Assembly (NCBI RefSeq): GCF_004519295.1
Contig: NZ_SOZH01000008.1
Span: 124,001 to 188,000 of the forward strand
DNA length: 64,000 nucleotides
DNA from: Cellulosimicrobium funkei
GTDB taxonomy: Bacteria > Actinomycetota > Actinomycetes > Actinomycetales > Cellulomonadaceae
Direction: 5' to 3'
Shown one piece after another: positions 17,024-24,479 of this stretch. Numbering within the stretch: the first letter of the stretch is position 1; every line of letters starts with the position of its first letter. The translations under genes and the position numbers were made by a program. The notes under the pieces are model-generated. The model worked only from the letters and a program-made list of their open reading frames with translations. It ran no database searches and was not told where the DNA came from.

Positions 17024-17061
17024 CCGGGGCGTGCGCCCCTGGCCCGGCCTCCGTGCGGGTC
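17024..17061 (-). terminator. Terminator hairpin of the chemotaxis operon
   Basis: Arms 17024-17040 and 17045-17061 pair over 17 positions with one mismatch and a 4-nt GTGC loop. It lies 15 nt past the last chemotaxis gene, tail to tail with the fliW hairpin. Confidence 0.65.
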
Positions 17062-17075
17062 GGTCCCGGTCGTCG

Positions 17076-17564
17076 TCAGGCGAGGACGACCGTCAGCGCC
17101 CCGCCGCCGTAGCCGGCGATCTCGATCTCCGCGTCGAGGCGGCGACCGGTGCTGCGCAGGAACGTCACGGGTGCGCCCGGGAGCGGCCCGCGCGTCGAGT
17201 CGAACACCTCGGCGAGCTTGAGGTGCGGCGCGCCCTCGGCGTTGAAGAGGGCGGCCGTGACGTTGAGGACCTCGGACAGGTTCTCGAGCAGGACGTCGCT
17301 CAGCGCGCCGTCGGCCGCCGCGTCCTGGGCGGGGCCGGGCGGCACGAGGCCGATCGAGGCGCCGAGGTGGGCGCCGAGCGGGACGTCGACGGCGACGACC
17401 GCCTCGACCTGCGCCCGGTGGCTGACGTAGGTCGCGGCGATGACACCCGGCCTCGTCTCGGGCGTCAGGAGCGCGCTCGCGCGCACGGCCGTGCAGCCGC
17501 GGCCGACCAGCCCCGCGTACAGGTCGCGGATCTCCTTGAGCTCGGGCAGGGGGGTCGTGGTCAC
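17076..17564 (-). CDS. CheX/CheC-like protein, last gene of the chemotaxis operon
   Basis: 162 aa from GTG 17564 with GGAGG 8 nt upstream. I do not recognise the family with certainty. A helix NLSEVLNVTAALF contains E98-V-L-N101, the same E-x-x-N spacing as the active helix of CheX/CheC/FliY phosphatases, and the neighbouring cheX has EVAN at the same place in its chain. It could be a diverged CheY-P phosphatase or an adaptor lacking activity. It follows cheY by 31 nt in the same direction, so a role in the chemotaxis circuit is a fair inference. Confidence 0.55.
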   Translation of the reverse strand: MTTTPLPELKEIRDLYAGLVGRGCTAVRASALLTPETRPGVIAATYVSHRAQVEAVVAVDVPLGAHLGASIGLVPPGPAQDAAADGALSDVLLENLSEVLNVTAALFNAEGAPHLKLAEVFDSTRGPLPGAPVTFLRSTGRRLDAEIEIAGYGGGALTVVLA

Positions 17565-17595
17565 AGGGGGCTCCTCCGGGGGACGGACGTCGGGG

Positions 17596-17958
17596 TCAAC
17601 GGACGTGCGGGCGCAGGACGTCCTCGAACGTGTCCGCGTCGAACGGCTTGGCGATGAGGAACAGGGCGCCCTCGGCGTCCGCGAGCTCGCGCATCTGCGG
17701 CGAGCCCTCCGACGTGACGAACCCGAACGGCACGCTCGACCCCGCGGTGCGCAGCGCGCGCAGGACGTCGATGCCGTTCATCTCCGGCATGTTCCAGTCG
17801 GACAGCACGAGGTCCGGCTGCTCCGCCAGGATAAGGGCGAGCGCCTCGGCACCGTCCCCGGCCTGCAGGATCTCCCAGTCCTTGAACCCCGCCTGGCGCA
17901 GGGTCCGGACGACGATCTGCCGCATCACGCGGCTGTCGTCCGCGACGACGACTCTCAC
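17596..17958 (-). CDS. cheY: CheY-type response regulator (first copy)
   Basis: 120 aa, a single receiver domain without output domain. The acidic pocket D7/D8, phospho-acceptor D54 (LVLSDWNMPEMNG), switch T82 (FVTSEG) and K104 (LIAKPF) are all present. GTG 17958 overlaps the cheX stop as GTGA. SDWNMPEMNGID is the classical CheY sequence. Of the two CheY copies this one is probably the motor-binding form, but sequence alone does not decide it. Confidence 0.93.
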   Translation of the reverse strand: MRVVVADDSRVMRQIVVRTLRQAGFKDWEILQAGDGAEALALILAEQPDLVLSDWNMPEMNGIDVLRALRTAGSSVPFGFVTSEGSPQMRELADAEGALFLIAKPFDADTFEDVLRPHVR

Positions 17959-18425
17959 AGCTGTTCTCCGTCCTTCGAGGTCCACAACGAGATGACGAGG
18001 GGTTCGCCGCGCCACAGCAGCGCCTGCGCGTGGTCGGCCGCTCGCGCGACCGCCGGGCCCGTGGTGTCGACCACGGGCAGGGTGAGCGAGGAGCCGCCGT
18101 CGAGCATGCCCTTGAGGTTCCCGCCGACGACGTTGGCGACCTCGCCGAGCGCGTCGCGCACGTCGTCGAGGCCCACGGTCTCGTCGTCGTCCAGCTGGAG
18201 GAGCGCGCGCGCGATGCGGTCCGCGGTCGGGCGGGCGGTCACGACGAGCGTGCGCCACGAGGTCGGGCCGACGATGTCGACCCACGCGTGCACGGGGTCG
18301 GGGATCGGCGCCCCGAGGGCGTCGACCGGCTCGAGCAGGCCCGGCTCGCCGTCGACCATGGCGGCGAAGAGGTCCTGGGCGATGGGCAGGACGCTCTGGG
18401 TGAGCGTGTCCCGGGTGTCGATCAT
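17955..18425 (-). CDS. cheX: CheX-type CheY-P phosphatase
   Basis: 156 aa. CheX removes phosphate from CheY. The active helix motif E-x-x-N is seen as E95-V-A-N98 in DALGEVANVVGGNLKGMLDG, followed by SLTLPVV, the pattern of CheX-like proteins. The start ATG 18425 overlaps the upstream cheY stop (ATGA) and the end overlaps the downstream cheY (GTGA), so the phosphatase is embedded between its two probable substrates. Confidence 0.82.
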   Translation of the reverse strand: MIDTRDTLTQSVLPIAQDLFAAMVDGEPGLLEPVDALGAPIPDPVHAWVDIVGPTSWRTLVVTARPTADRIARALLQLDDDETVGLDDVRDALGEVANVVGGNLKGMLDGGSSLTLPVVDTTGPAVARAADHAQALLWRGEPLVISLWTSKDGEQL

Positions 18426-18805
18426 GCGAGCTCCTTGGTCGGCAGGAGCCCGAGCATGTCGAGCTTGCCCATGAGTGCGTCCGGCGTGAACGGCTTGATG
18501 AGGTACTCGTGGGCACCGGCGGCGAGCGCGCGCACGATGCGCGACTGCTCGGACTCCGTGGTGATCATCATGAGCGTGAGGTCGCGCCACTCGCGGCGCG
18601 CGCGGACGGCCTGCACGAACTGCAGCCCGTCCATCACCGGCATGTTCCAGTCGACGCACGCGAGGTCGAAGCGCTCGCCCGCCTCGAGCAGGTCGAGCGC
18701 CTGGCGTCCGTCACCCGCCTCGGCGGTCTCGAAGCCGAGATCCCTCAGCGTCGTGGCGACGATGCGGCGCATCACGCGGGCGTCGTCGATGATCAGCGCT
18801 CTCAT
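18422..18805 (-). CDS. CheY-type response regulator (second copy)
   Basis: 127 aa receiver domain with D7/D8, phospho-acceptor D52 (ACVDWNMPVMDGLQF), switch Thr in MMITTESEQ and Lys in YLIKPFTPD. Compared with the first copy it has a MITTES loop and an extended C-terminal helix. It overlaps cheR upstream and cheX downstream by 4 nt each. It may be a phosphate sink or a second output. Confidence 0.9.
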   Translation of the reverse strand: MRALIIDDARVMRRIVATTLRDLGFETAEAGDGRQALDLLEAGERFDLACVDWNMPVMDGLQFVQAVRARREWRDLTLMMITTESEQSRIVRALAAGAHEYLIKPFTPDALMGKLDMLGLLPTKELA

Positions 18806-19614
18806 GCGCTGCCTCCTCGGAGTCGGTAGATGGAGCCCTGCGTGACGTCGACCCGTTCCCACGCGGGATCGACGCCGACGGTGGTCTCGGCGGCCCCCAG
18901 CAGGAGGAAGCCGCCCGGCCGCACCCGGCTGCGGAGCCGGGCGAGGATCGACTGCTTGGTCGGCATGTCGAAGTAGATGAGCACGTTGCGCAGGAAGACG
19001 ATGTCGAACATCCGCGGCCCGGGCGGTGCCGTGAGCAGGTTGTGCTGCTGGAACGTGAGGTTCTCCCGCAGCGCCGGGTCGACCTCCCACTCGGCGCCCA
19101 CGCGCCGGAAGTTGCGCACGAGCATGGGCGCGGGCAGGCCGCGGTTGATCTCGAGCTGGCTGTAGCGGCCCGTCCGGGCCCGCTCGACGACCTGCGCGTT
19201 GATGTCCGTCGCGAGGATCCGGTAGCTCCGCACCCGCTCCTCGCGCAGGACCATCGCGATGCTGTACGGCTCCTGGCCGGTCGAGCACGCCGCGGACCAG
19301 ATGCTGAGGTCCGCGCCCGCGAGCTCCGGCAGGATCGCCCGGCGCAGGGCGGTGAACGGCGAGGTGTCGCGGAACCAGGACGTCTCGTTGGTCGTCATGG
19401 CCTCGACGACGCGCACGGTCTCCGTCGGGGATCCGCCCCGCAGGTAGCGGCGGACGTAGCTGTCGACGGCGTCGGGACCCTGCAGGCCCTTCTCGCGCGC
19501 GAGCGGCCCGAGCCGGGCCTCGACGAGGTACTCCTTGCCCGGCGCGAGCTGGATCGCGCTGTGCTTGCGGACCAGGTCGCTCACGTAGGCGAACGACTGG
19601 GTCGAGACGGTCAT
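18802..19614 (-). CDS. cheR: Chemoreceptor glutamate methyltransferase CheR
   Basis: 270 aa. It methylates receptor glutamates with S-adenosylmethionine. The all-helical N-terminal domain (FAYVSDLVRKHSAIQLAPGK, then YLVEARLGPLAREKGL) is followed by the SAM domain with TTNETSWFRD, IWSAACSTGQEPYSIAM, ILATDINAQVVERAR and FDIVFLRNVLIYFD. All are classical CheR motifs. It overlaps cheB and cheY by 4 nt at each end. Confidence 0.97.
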   Translation of the reverse strand: MTVSTQSFAYVSDLVRKHSAIQLAPGKEYLVEARLGPLAREKGLQGPDAVDSYVRRYLRGGSPTETVRVVEAMTTNETSWFRDTSPFTALRRAILPELAGADLSIWSAACSTGQEPYSIAMVLREERVRSYRILATDINAQVVERARTGRYSQLEINRGLPAPMLVRNFRRVGAEWEVDPALRENLTFQQHNLLTAPPGPRMFDIVFLRNVLIYFDMPTKQSILARLRSRVRPGGFLLLGAAETTVGVDPAWERVDVTQGSIYRLRGGSA

Positions 19615-20663
19615 GCGTGCGCTCCTTCGGCCGCACCGACGATGGCGCGGGCGACCTGGTCGAGGGGAAGGACCGCGTGGGCGTGCCCCGCGGTCGTGAC
19701 GGCACCCGGCATGCCCCAGACGACCGAGCTCTGCTCGTCCTGGGCGAGCACGTGGCCGCCGGCGCGGGCGATCTCCCCCGCACCGTCGCGGCCGTCGGAG
19801 CCCATCCCCGTGAGGACGACGGCGAGCAGGTCGCCGCCGAGCGTGCGGACCGCGGAGCGGAAGAGGACGTCGACGGCGGGGCGCGTGAAGTTGACGGGCG
19901 GCCCGTCCGTGACGAGGGTCGTCAGGCCCGTGCTTTGGCGGCCGAGCTCGAGGTGCCGGCCGCCGGGCGCCAGGTAGGCGTGCCCGGGACGGAGCACCTC
20001 GCCGCCGGCGGCCTCGACCACGGTCGTGGGTCCGGCGCGGTCCAGGCGCTCGGCGAGCTGCCGCGTGAACACCGGCGGCATGTGCTGGACCACGAGCATC
20101 GGGACGGGCAGCGGCGTGGTCAGGGACGACAGGACGGTCCGCAGCGCCTCCGGCCCGCCCGTGGAGGAGCCGACGACGACCGCGCGCACCGGTCGGGCCG
20201 GGGCGGGGCGCCGGACCACGGCCGTCGTCCCGCTCGCCCGCGCCGCCGGGGCGGCGGGCGCGCGCGGGACGAGCGCCTTGATCTTCGGCGTGAGCTCCAG
20301 GCCGACGCGCTCGAGCGCGGTCTGGACCGACCCGCTCCCGCTCGGCTTGGTGACGTAGTCCGTGGCTCCGGCCGTGAGGGCGTCGAGCGTCGCGGACGCC
20401 CCGCGCTCGGTGAGCGTCGAGAACATCACGACGGGCATGCGCCGGCCGGCCGCGCGGAGCGCCCGGACCGTCTCGATGCCGTCCATGACGGGCATCTCGA
20501 TGTCGAGCGTGACGACGTCGGGGTCGAGCTGCTCGACCTTCGCGAGGGCGAGGCGGCCGTCGGCCGCCGTGCCGACGACGGTGATCTCGGGGTCCCGGTC
20601 GAGCGTCTGCGCGACGAGGCGACGGATCACGACGGAGTCGTCGACGACGAGCACGCGGATCAC
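19611..20663 (-). CDS. cheB: Chemoreceptor methylesterase/deamidase CheB
   Basis: 350 aa from GTG 20663. The N-terminal receiver domain has D8/D9 and D54 (VTLDIEMPVMDGIETVRAL); an Ala/Pro linker is at about 130-165; the C-terminal esterase domain carries the catalytic triad in GSSTGGPEAL (Ser), VVQHMPPVFT (His) and LTGMGSDGRDG (Asp). It reverses CheR and is activated by CheA. Complete, with no odd substitutions seen. Confidence 0.97.
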   Translation of the reverse strand: MIRVLVVDDSVVIRRLVAQTLDRDPEITVVGTAADGRLALAKVEQLDPDVVTLDIEMPVMDGIETVRALRAAGRRMPVVMFSTLTERGASATLDALTAGATDYVTKPSGSGSVQTALERVGLELTPKIKALVPRAPAAPAARASGTTAVVRRPAPARPVRAVVVGSSTGGPEALRTVLSSLTTPLPVPMLVVQHMPPVFTRQLAERLDRAGPTTVVEAAGGEVLRPGHAYLAPGGRHLELGRQSTGLTTLVTDGPPVNFTRPAVDVLFRSAVRTLGGDLLAVVLTGMGSDGRDGAGEIARAGGHVLAQDEQSSVVWGMPGAVTTAGHAHAVLPLDQVARAIVGAAEGAHA

Positions 20664-20727
20664 GGTCGTCCTCCTCGGGCGCGGCGCGCGCGGGCCGCGC
20701 GGGGTGTGGGCGTCATGGTCGGCGGTC

Positions 20728-22296
20728 TCAGAGCCGGAACCGGGAGACCTGGGCGTCGAGCTGCTCCGAGACGTGGGCGAGCTCGACGACGGCGACGTTG
20801 AGCTGCTCCATCGACCGGGCGCTCTCCCGCGCGCCGGCGGCGATGCCGGTGATGTTGCCCGCGATCTCGCTCGACCCCGTCGCCGCCTCCTGCACCCCCC
20901 GCGACATCTCGTTCGTCGTCGCCGTCTGCTCCTCCACCGCCGACGCGATCGTCAGCTGGTAGTCGTTGATCCGCCCGATGATGTCCGCGATCTCCCCGAT
21001 CGCCTCCACCGCACCCACCGTGTCCCCCTGGATCGCCTCCACCCGACGCGCGATGTCCTCCGTCGCCTTCGCCGTCTCCTGCGCCAGCTCCTTCACCTCG
21101 CTGGCCACCACCGCGAACCCCTTGCCCGCCTCACCCGCACGAGCCGCCTCGATCGTCGCGTTCAACGCCAACAGGTTCGTCTGCTCCGCGATCGACGTGA
21201 TCACCTTGATCACGTCACCGATCTCCTGCGACGACGTCCCCAGCTTCTGCACCGTCTCGTTCGTCGCCGCAGCACGCTCCGTGGCCTTGTTCGCCACCTT
21301 CGCCGCCTCGTTCGAGTTCTGCGCGATCTCCCGGATCGAAGCCCCCATCTCCTCCGCACCCGCAGCCACCGTCTGCACGTTCTGCGACACCTGCTCCGCC
21401 GCCGACGCCACCACACCCGACTGCGCCGCCGTCTCGTCCGACGACGCCGAGAACTGCGCACCCGCCGCAGACAGCTGCTCCGTCGCCGCAGCCACCGCCT
21501 CCGACGTCCCCGCCACCTCCGCGATGATCCCCCGCAAGTTCTCCTGCGCACTCGTCAACGCCGCAGCCATCTGCCCCAGCTCGTCACGACCCACCACCTC
21601 GGCCCGCACGGTGAGGTCGCCGTCGCCCAGCGCGGTCAGGCTCCTCGACACGGCCCGGATCCGCAGGGCGATCCCGCGCGCCACGACGTAGGACAGCGCG
21701 GTCGCCGCGAGGGCGCCGAGCACCGCGACGAGGATCGTGGCGAGCAGCGCCCGCGCCGCGAGCGTGTCCGTCTCCTCGGCGAGCACCGCCGCCTCCTCGC
21801 CCTGCGACGCCGTCTCGACCTGCATCGCGTCCATGACGCCCGTGGTGAGGGGGCGGACGGTGCCGTCGAAGTACGCGGCGAAGCCCGCGGTGTCGCCCGC
21901 GTCCGCGAGCGGGAAGAGCTCGCCCTCGGCCGCCGCGTAGTACGCGTCCAGGGCGGCGACGAGCGCGTCGACGTCGGTCTGGCTCACCGCGTTCGGGCGG
22001 TACGCCTCGATCTGGGCGTCCAGGTCGACCTTGCGCTCCACCAGCTCGTCGAGGAGGCTCGCCCGGGTCTCCGCGTCCGCGATCCCGTACTGGATGACGC
22101 GGGCGCGGTCGCCCTGGAAGGCGCGCTGGATCTCCGTGAGCTGCTGCAGCGGCGTGACGTTGCTGCGGTACATCTCGTCGGCGTCCGAGCGCAGCTGGCG
22201 CATCGAGACGAGCGCGACGGCCGTGATGACGGCGGTCACCACCACCATCACGAGGACCGACGTGAGGATCTTGACGAGGACGGGGCGGTCCCCCAC
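20728..22296 (-). CDS. Methyl-accepting chemotaxis protein 1 (possible frameshift at N-terminus)
   Basis: 522 aa as read from GTG 22296. Transmembrane helix 1 is at about 8-30, a ligand-binding helical-bundle domain of about 150 residues follows, transmembrane helix 2 is at about 183-205, then a HAMP segment, then the signalling domain with tip [20 protein letters not shown]. The called start has no ribosome binding site and leaves almost no cytoplasmic N-terminus. An ATG at 22334 in another frame gives [15 protein letters not shown] and would join this frame if the G5 run at 22290-22294 had one more G. A 758-bp stretch of the signalling part seems identical to the next receptor gene. Confidence 0.9.
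   Translation of the reverse strand: MGDRPVLVKILTSVLVMVVVTAVITAVALVSMRQLRSDADEMYRSNVTPLQQLTEIQRAFQGDRARVIQYGIADAETRASLLDELVERKVDLDAQIEAYRPNAVSQTDVDALVAALDAYYAAAEGELFPLADAGDTAGFAAYFDGTVRPLTTGVMDAMQVETASQGEEAAVLAEETDTLAARALLATILVAVLGALAATALSYVVARGIALRIRAVSRSLTALGDGDLTVRAEVVGRDELGQMAAALTSAQENLRGIIAEVAGTSEAVAAATEQLSAAGAQFSASSDETAAQSGVVASAAEQVSQNVQTVAAGAEEMGASIREIAQNSNEAAKVANKATERAAATNETVQKLGTSSQEIGDVIKVITSIAEQTNLLALNATIEAARAGEAGKGFAVVASEVKELAQETAKATEDIARRVEAIQGDTVGAVEAIGEIADIIGRINDYQLTIASAVEEQTATTNEMSRGVQEAATGSSEIAGNITGIAAGARESARSMEQLNVAVVELAHVSEQLDAQVSRFRL
20831..21588. repeat. 758-bp direct repeat, copy 1 (inside MCP 1)
   Basis: Covers the part of MCP 1 from the end of HAMP through the whole signalling hairpin. 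By eye the DNA is the same as 22494-23251 at every place compared, including synonymous positions, with sharp edges on both sides. Offset between copies is 1663 bp. Confidence 0.85.
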
Positions 22297-22390
22297 AGGC
22301 GTCGGGGCGCGTCCTGCTGCTGGTTCGTGGTCATCGTGGTCGTCTCTCTGCGTGGGTGCGTGGGTGCGTGGGTGTCAGGGGGTCAGCAGG

Positions 22391-24007
22391 TCAGTAGGTG
22401 AACCGGGAGGCGCGGCCGCGCAGCTCGGCGGCCATGCGCGCGAGCTCGGCGATCGACCCGTTCATCTGCTCGACGGCCTGGGCCGTCGACGAGGCGCCGG
22501 CGGCGATGCCGGTGATGTTGCCCGCGATCTCGCTCGACCCCGTCGCCGCCTCCTGCACCCCCCGCGACATCTCGTTCGTCGTCGCCGTCTGCTCCTCCAC
22601 CGCCGACGCGATCGTCAGCTGGTAGTCGTTGATCCGCCCGATGATGTCCGCGATCTCCCCGATCGCCTCCACCGCACCCACCGTGTCCCCCTGGATCGCC
22701 TCCACCCGACGCGCGATGTCCTCCGTCGCCTTCGCCGTCTCCTGCGCCAGCTCCTTCACCTCGCTGGCCACCACCGCGAACCCCTTGCCCGCCTCACCCG
22801 CACGAGCCGCCTCGATCGTCGCGTTCAACGCCAACAGGTTCGTCTGCTCCGCGATCGACGTGATCACCTTGATCACGTCACCGATCTCCTGCGACGACGT
22901 CCCCAGCTTCTGCACCGTCTCGTTCGTCGCCGCAGCACGCTCCGTGGCCTTGTTCGCCACCTTCGCCGCCTCGTTCGAGTTCTGCGCGATCTCCCGGATC
23001 GAAGCCCCCATCTCCTCCGCACCCGCAGCCACCGTCTGCACGTTCTGCGACACCTGCTCCGCCGCCGACGCCACCACACCCGACTGCGCCGCCGTCTCGT
23101 CCGACGACGCCGAGAACTGCGCACCCGCCGCAGACAGCTGCTCCGTCGCCGCAGCCACCGCCTCCGACGTCCCCGCCACCTCCGCGATGATCCCCCGCAA
23201 GTTCTCCTGCGCACTCGTCAACGCCGCAGCCATCTGCCCCAGCTCGTCACGGGCCTCCACCTGCGCCGGCACGGTGAGGTCGCCCGAGGCGAGCGCGCCG
23301 AGCGCGTGCTGGACCGTGCCGGCGGAGCGCCGGATGCCGTTCGCGACGCGCACGCCCACGACGACCGCGAGCAGGAGCCCGACGGCGGCGACGACGATCA
23401 TGAGGAGGAAGGCCCGCGTGGCCTTCGCCGCGGCGTCGTCCGCGACGGTGTCGAGGTAGGCGTACACCGCGTCGCCGGACGCCGCCAGCGAGGTCCGGTA
23501 GGACTCGATGATCTCGTCGTTGGCCGCCTGGATCTCGGGCGTCACCGCCTTGGCCTCCACGGCCGGCATGAGCGTCGCGTCGCGGTAGGCGAGCCACTCG
23601 GCCCAGCTCGCCTTGAACGCGTTCCAGTTCGGCTCGTCCACCCCGTCGGCGGCCAGCACCGCGTCGATCACGCCGATCTGCTCCTCGACGAGGGCGTCCG
23701 TGGTGGCCATCTGCTCCACGGTCTGCTCGCGGGCCTCGCCCTGGACGATGTCGTACTGGTAGGTGAGCCGCCACGCCTCCTGGGTGCCGTGGTCCACCTC
23801 CGCGTTGCTGCGCAGGAGCGAGCTCGCGACGCCCGCGACCGACGCCGTGTCGTCGGACGTCGACCGCAGGCTCTGCAGGGCGAACCCCACGACGAGGACG
23901 AGCACGACGGCGAGCACGCCGAGCGCGGTGAGGATCTTCGTGCGGACGGAGAAGTCGGCGAAGCGACGCCGGCGCGCGGCGGGCCGCGGGGTCTCGAGCG
24001 TGGACAT
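22391..24007 (-). CDS. Methyl-accepting chemotaxis protein 2
   Basis: 538 aa from ATG 24007 with GGAGCT upstream. A basic N-terminus [15 protein letters not shown] leads into transmembrane helix 1 (about 29-50), a helical-bundle sensor, transmembrane helix 2 (about 195-217), a HAMP segment, and the signalling domain with [20 protein letters not shown]. The sensor part differs from MCP 1, so the ligands probably differ, while the CheA/CheW contact part is identical. It lies 58 nt after cheW in the operon. Confidence 0.95.
   Translation of the reverse strand: MSTLETPRPAARRRRFADFSVRTKILTALGVLAVVLVLVVGFALQSLRSTSDDTASVAGVASSLLRSNAEVDHGTQEAWRLTYQYDIVQGEAREQTVEQMATTDALVEEQIGVIDAVLAADGVDEPNWNAFKASWAEWLAYRDATLMPAVEAKAVTPEIQAANDEIIESYRTSLAASGDAVYAYLDTVADDAAAKATRAFLLMIVVAAVGLLLAVVVGVRVANGIRRSAGTVQHALGALASGDLTVPAQVEARDELGQMAAALTSAQENLRGIIAEVAGTSEAVAAATEQLSAAGAQFSASSDETAAQSGVVASAAEQVSQNVQTVAAGAEEMGASIREIAQNSNEAAKVANKATERAAATNETVQKLGTSSQEIGDVIKVITSIAEQTNLLALNATIEAARAGEAGKGFAVVASEVKELAQETAKATEDIARRVEAIQGDTVGAVEAIGEIADIIGRINDYQLTIASAVEEQTATTNEMSRGVQEAATGSSEIAGNITGIAAGASSTAQAVEQMNGSIAELARMAAELRGRASRFTY
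22494..23251. repeat. 758-bp direct repeat, copy 2 (inside MCP 2)
   Basis: Partner of 20831-21588, same orientation. Identity at silent sites points to recent duplication or ongoing gene conversion and makes RecA-mediated deletion or fusion between the two receptor genes possible. Confidence 0.85.
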
Positions 24008-24065
24008 GAGGAGCTCCTGGGGACGTGGGTGCGAGAAGAAGAGGAAGGGGGCGAGCCGGTCGGGC

Positions 24066-24479
24066 TCAGGACGCCGCGGCGTCGACGTCGAGCGCGAGCA
24101 GCAGCCGGTCGGAGAGCTTGTACGCGCCGCGGATCACGGCGCGCAGCTCCTCGGGGAGCGTCTGGGGCGGCGTCTCGAACTGGTCGGCGTCGACCTCGAG
24201 CACGTCGCCGATCGTGTCGACGAGCAGGCTCACGGTCTCGTCGCCGACGAAGACGACGACCATCATCTGGTCCGCGTCGTGGGCCGTCATGCCGAGGCGA
24301 CGCCGCAGGTCGACGGAGAGCACGACCTGCCCGCGGAGGTTGACGAGGCCCCCGACGTCGTCGGGCGCGAGCGGAACGCGTGTCCGGGCGCGGCCCGGCA
24401 GCACCTCCTGGACGCGGTCGACGGGGATCCCGCAGAGCCGGTCGGCCAGCGTGAACGTCACGAGCTGCTGCGTGGTCAT
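24066..24479 (-). CDS. cheW: Chemotaxis coupling protein CheW
   Basis: 137 aa, single CheW domain. It bridges receptors and CheA. Typical elements are [20 protein letters not shown], the [19 protein letters not shown] core and [23 protein letters not shown] 24479 overlaps the cheA stop (ATGA). Confidence 0.96.
   Translation of the reverse strand: MTTQQLVTFTLADRLCGIPVDRVQEVLPGRARTRVPLAPDDVGGLVNLRGQVVLSVDLRRRLGMTAHDADQMMVVVFVGDETVSLLVDTIGDVLEVDADQFETPPQTLPEELRAVIRGAYKLSDRLLLALDVDAAAS

Noticed and set aside
20831-23251. Long direct repeat as an insertion sequence
   Set aside because: Both copies are in frame inside chemoreceptor genes and encode the normal signalling domain; there are no terminal inverted repeats or transposase.
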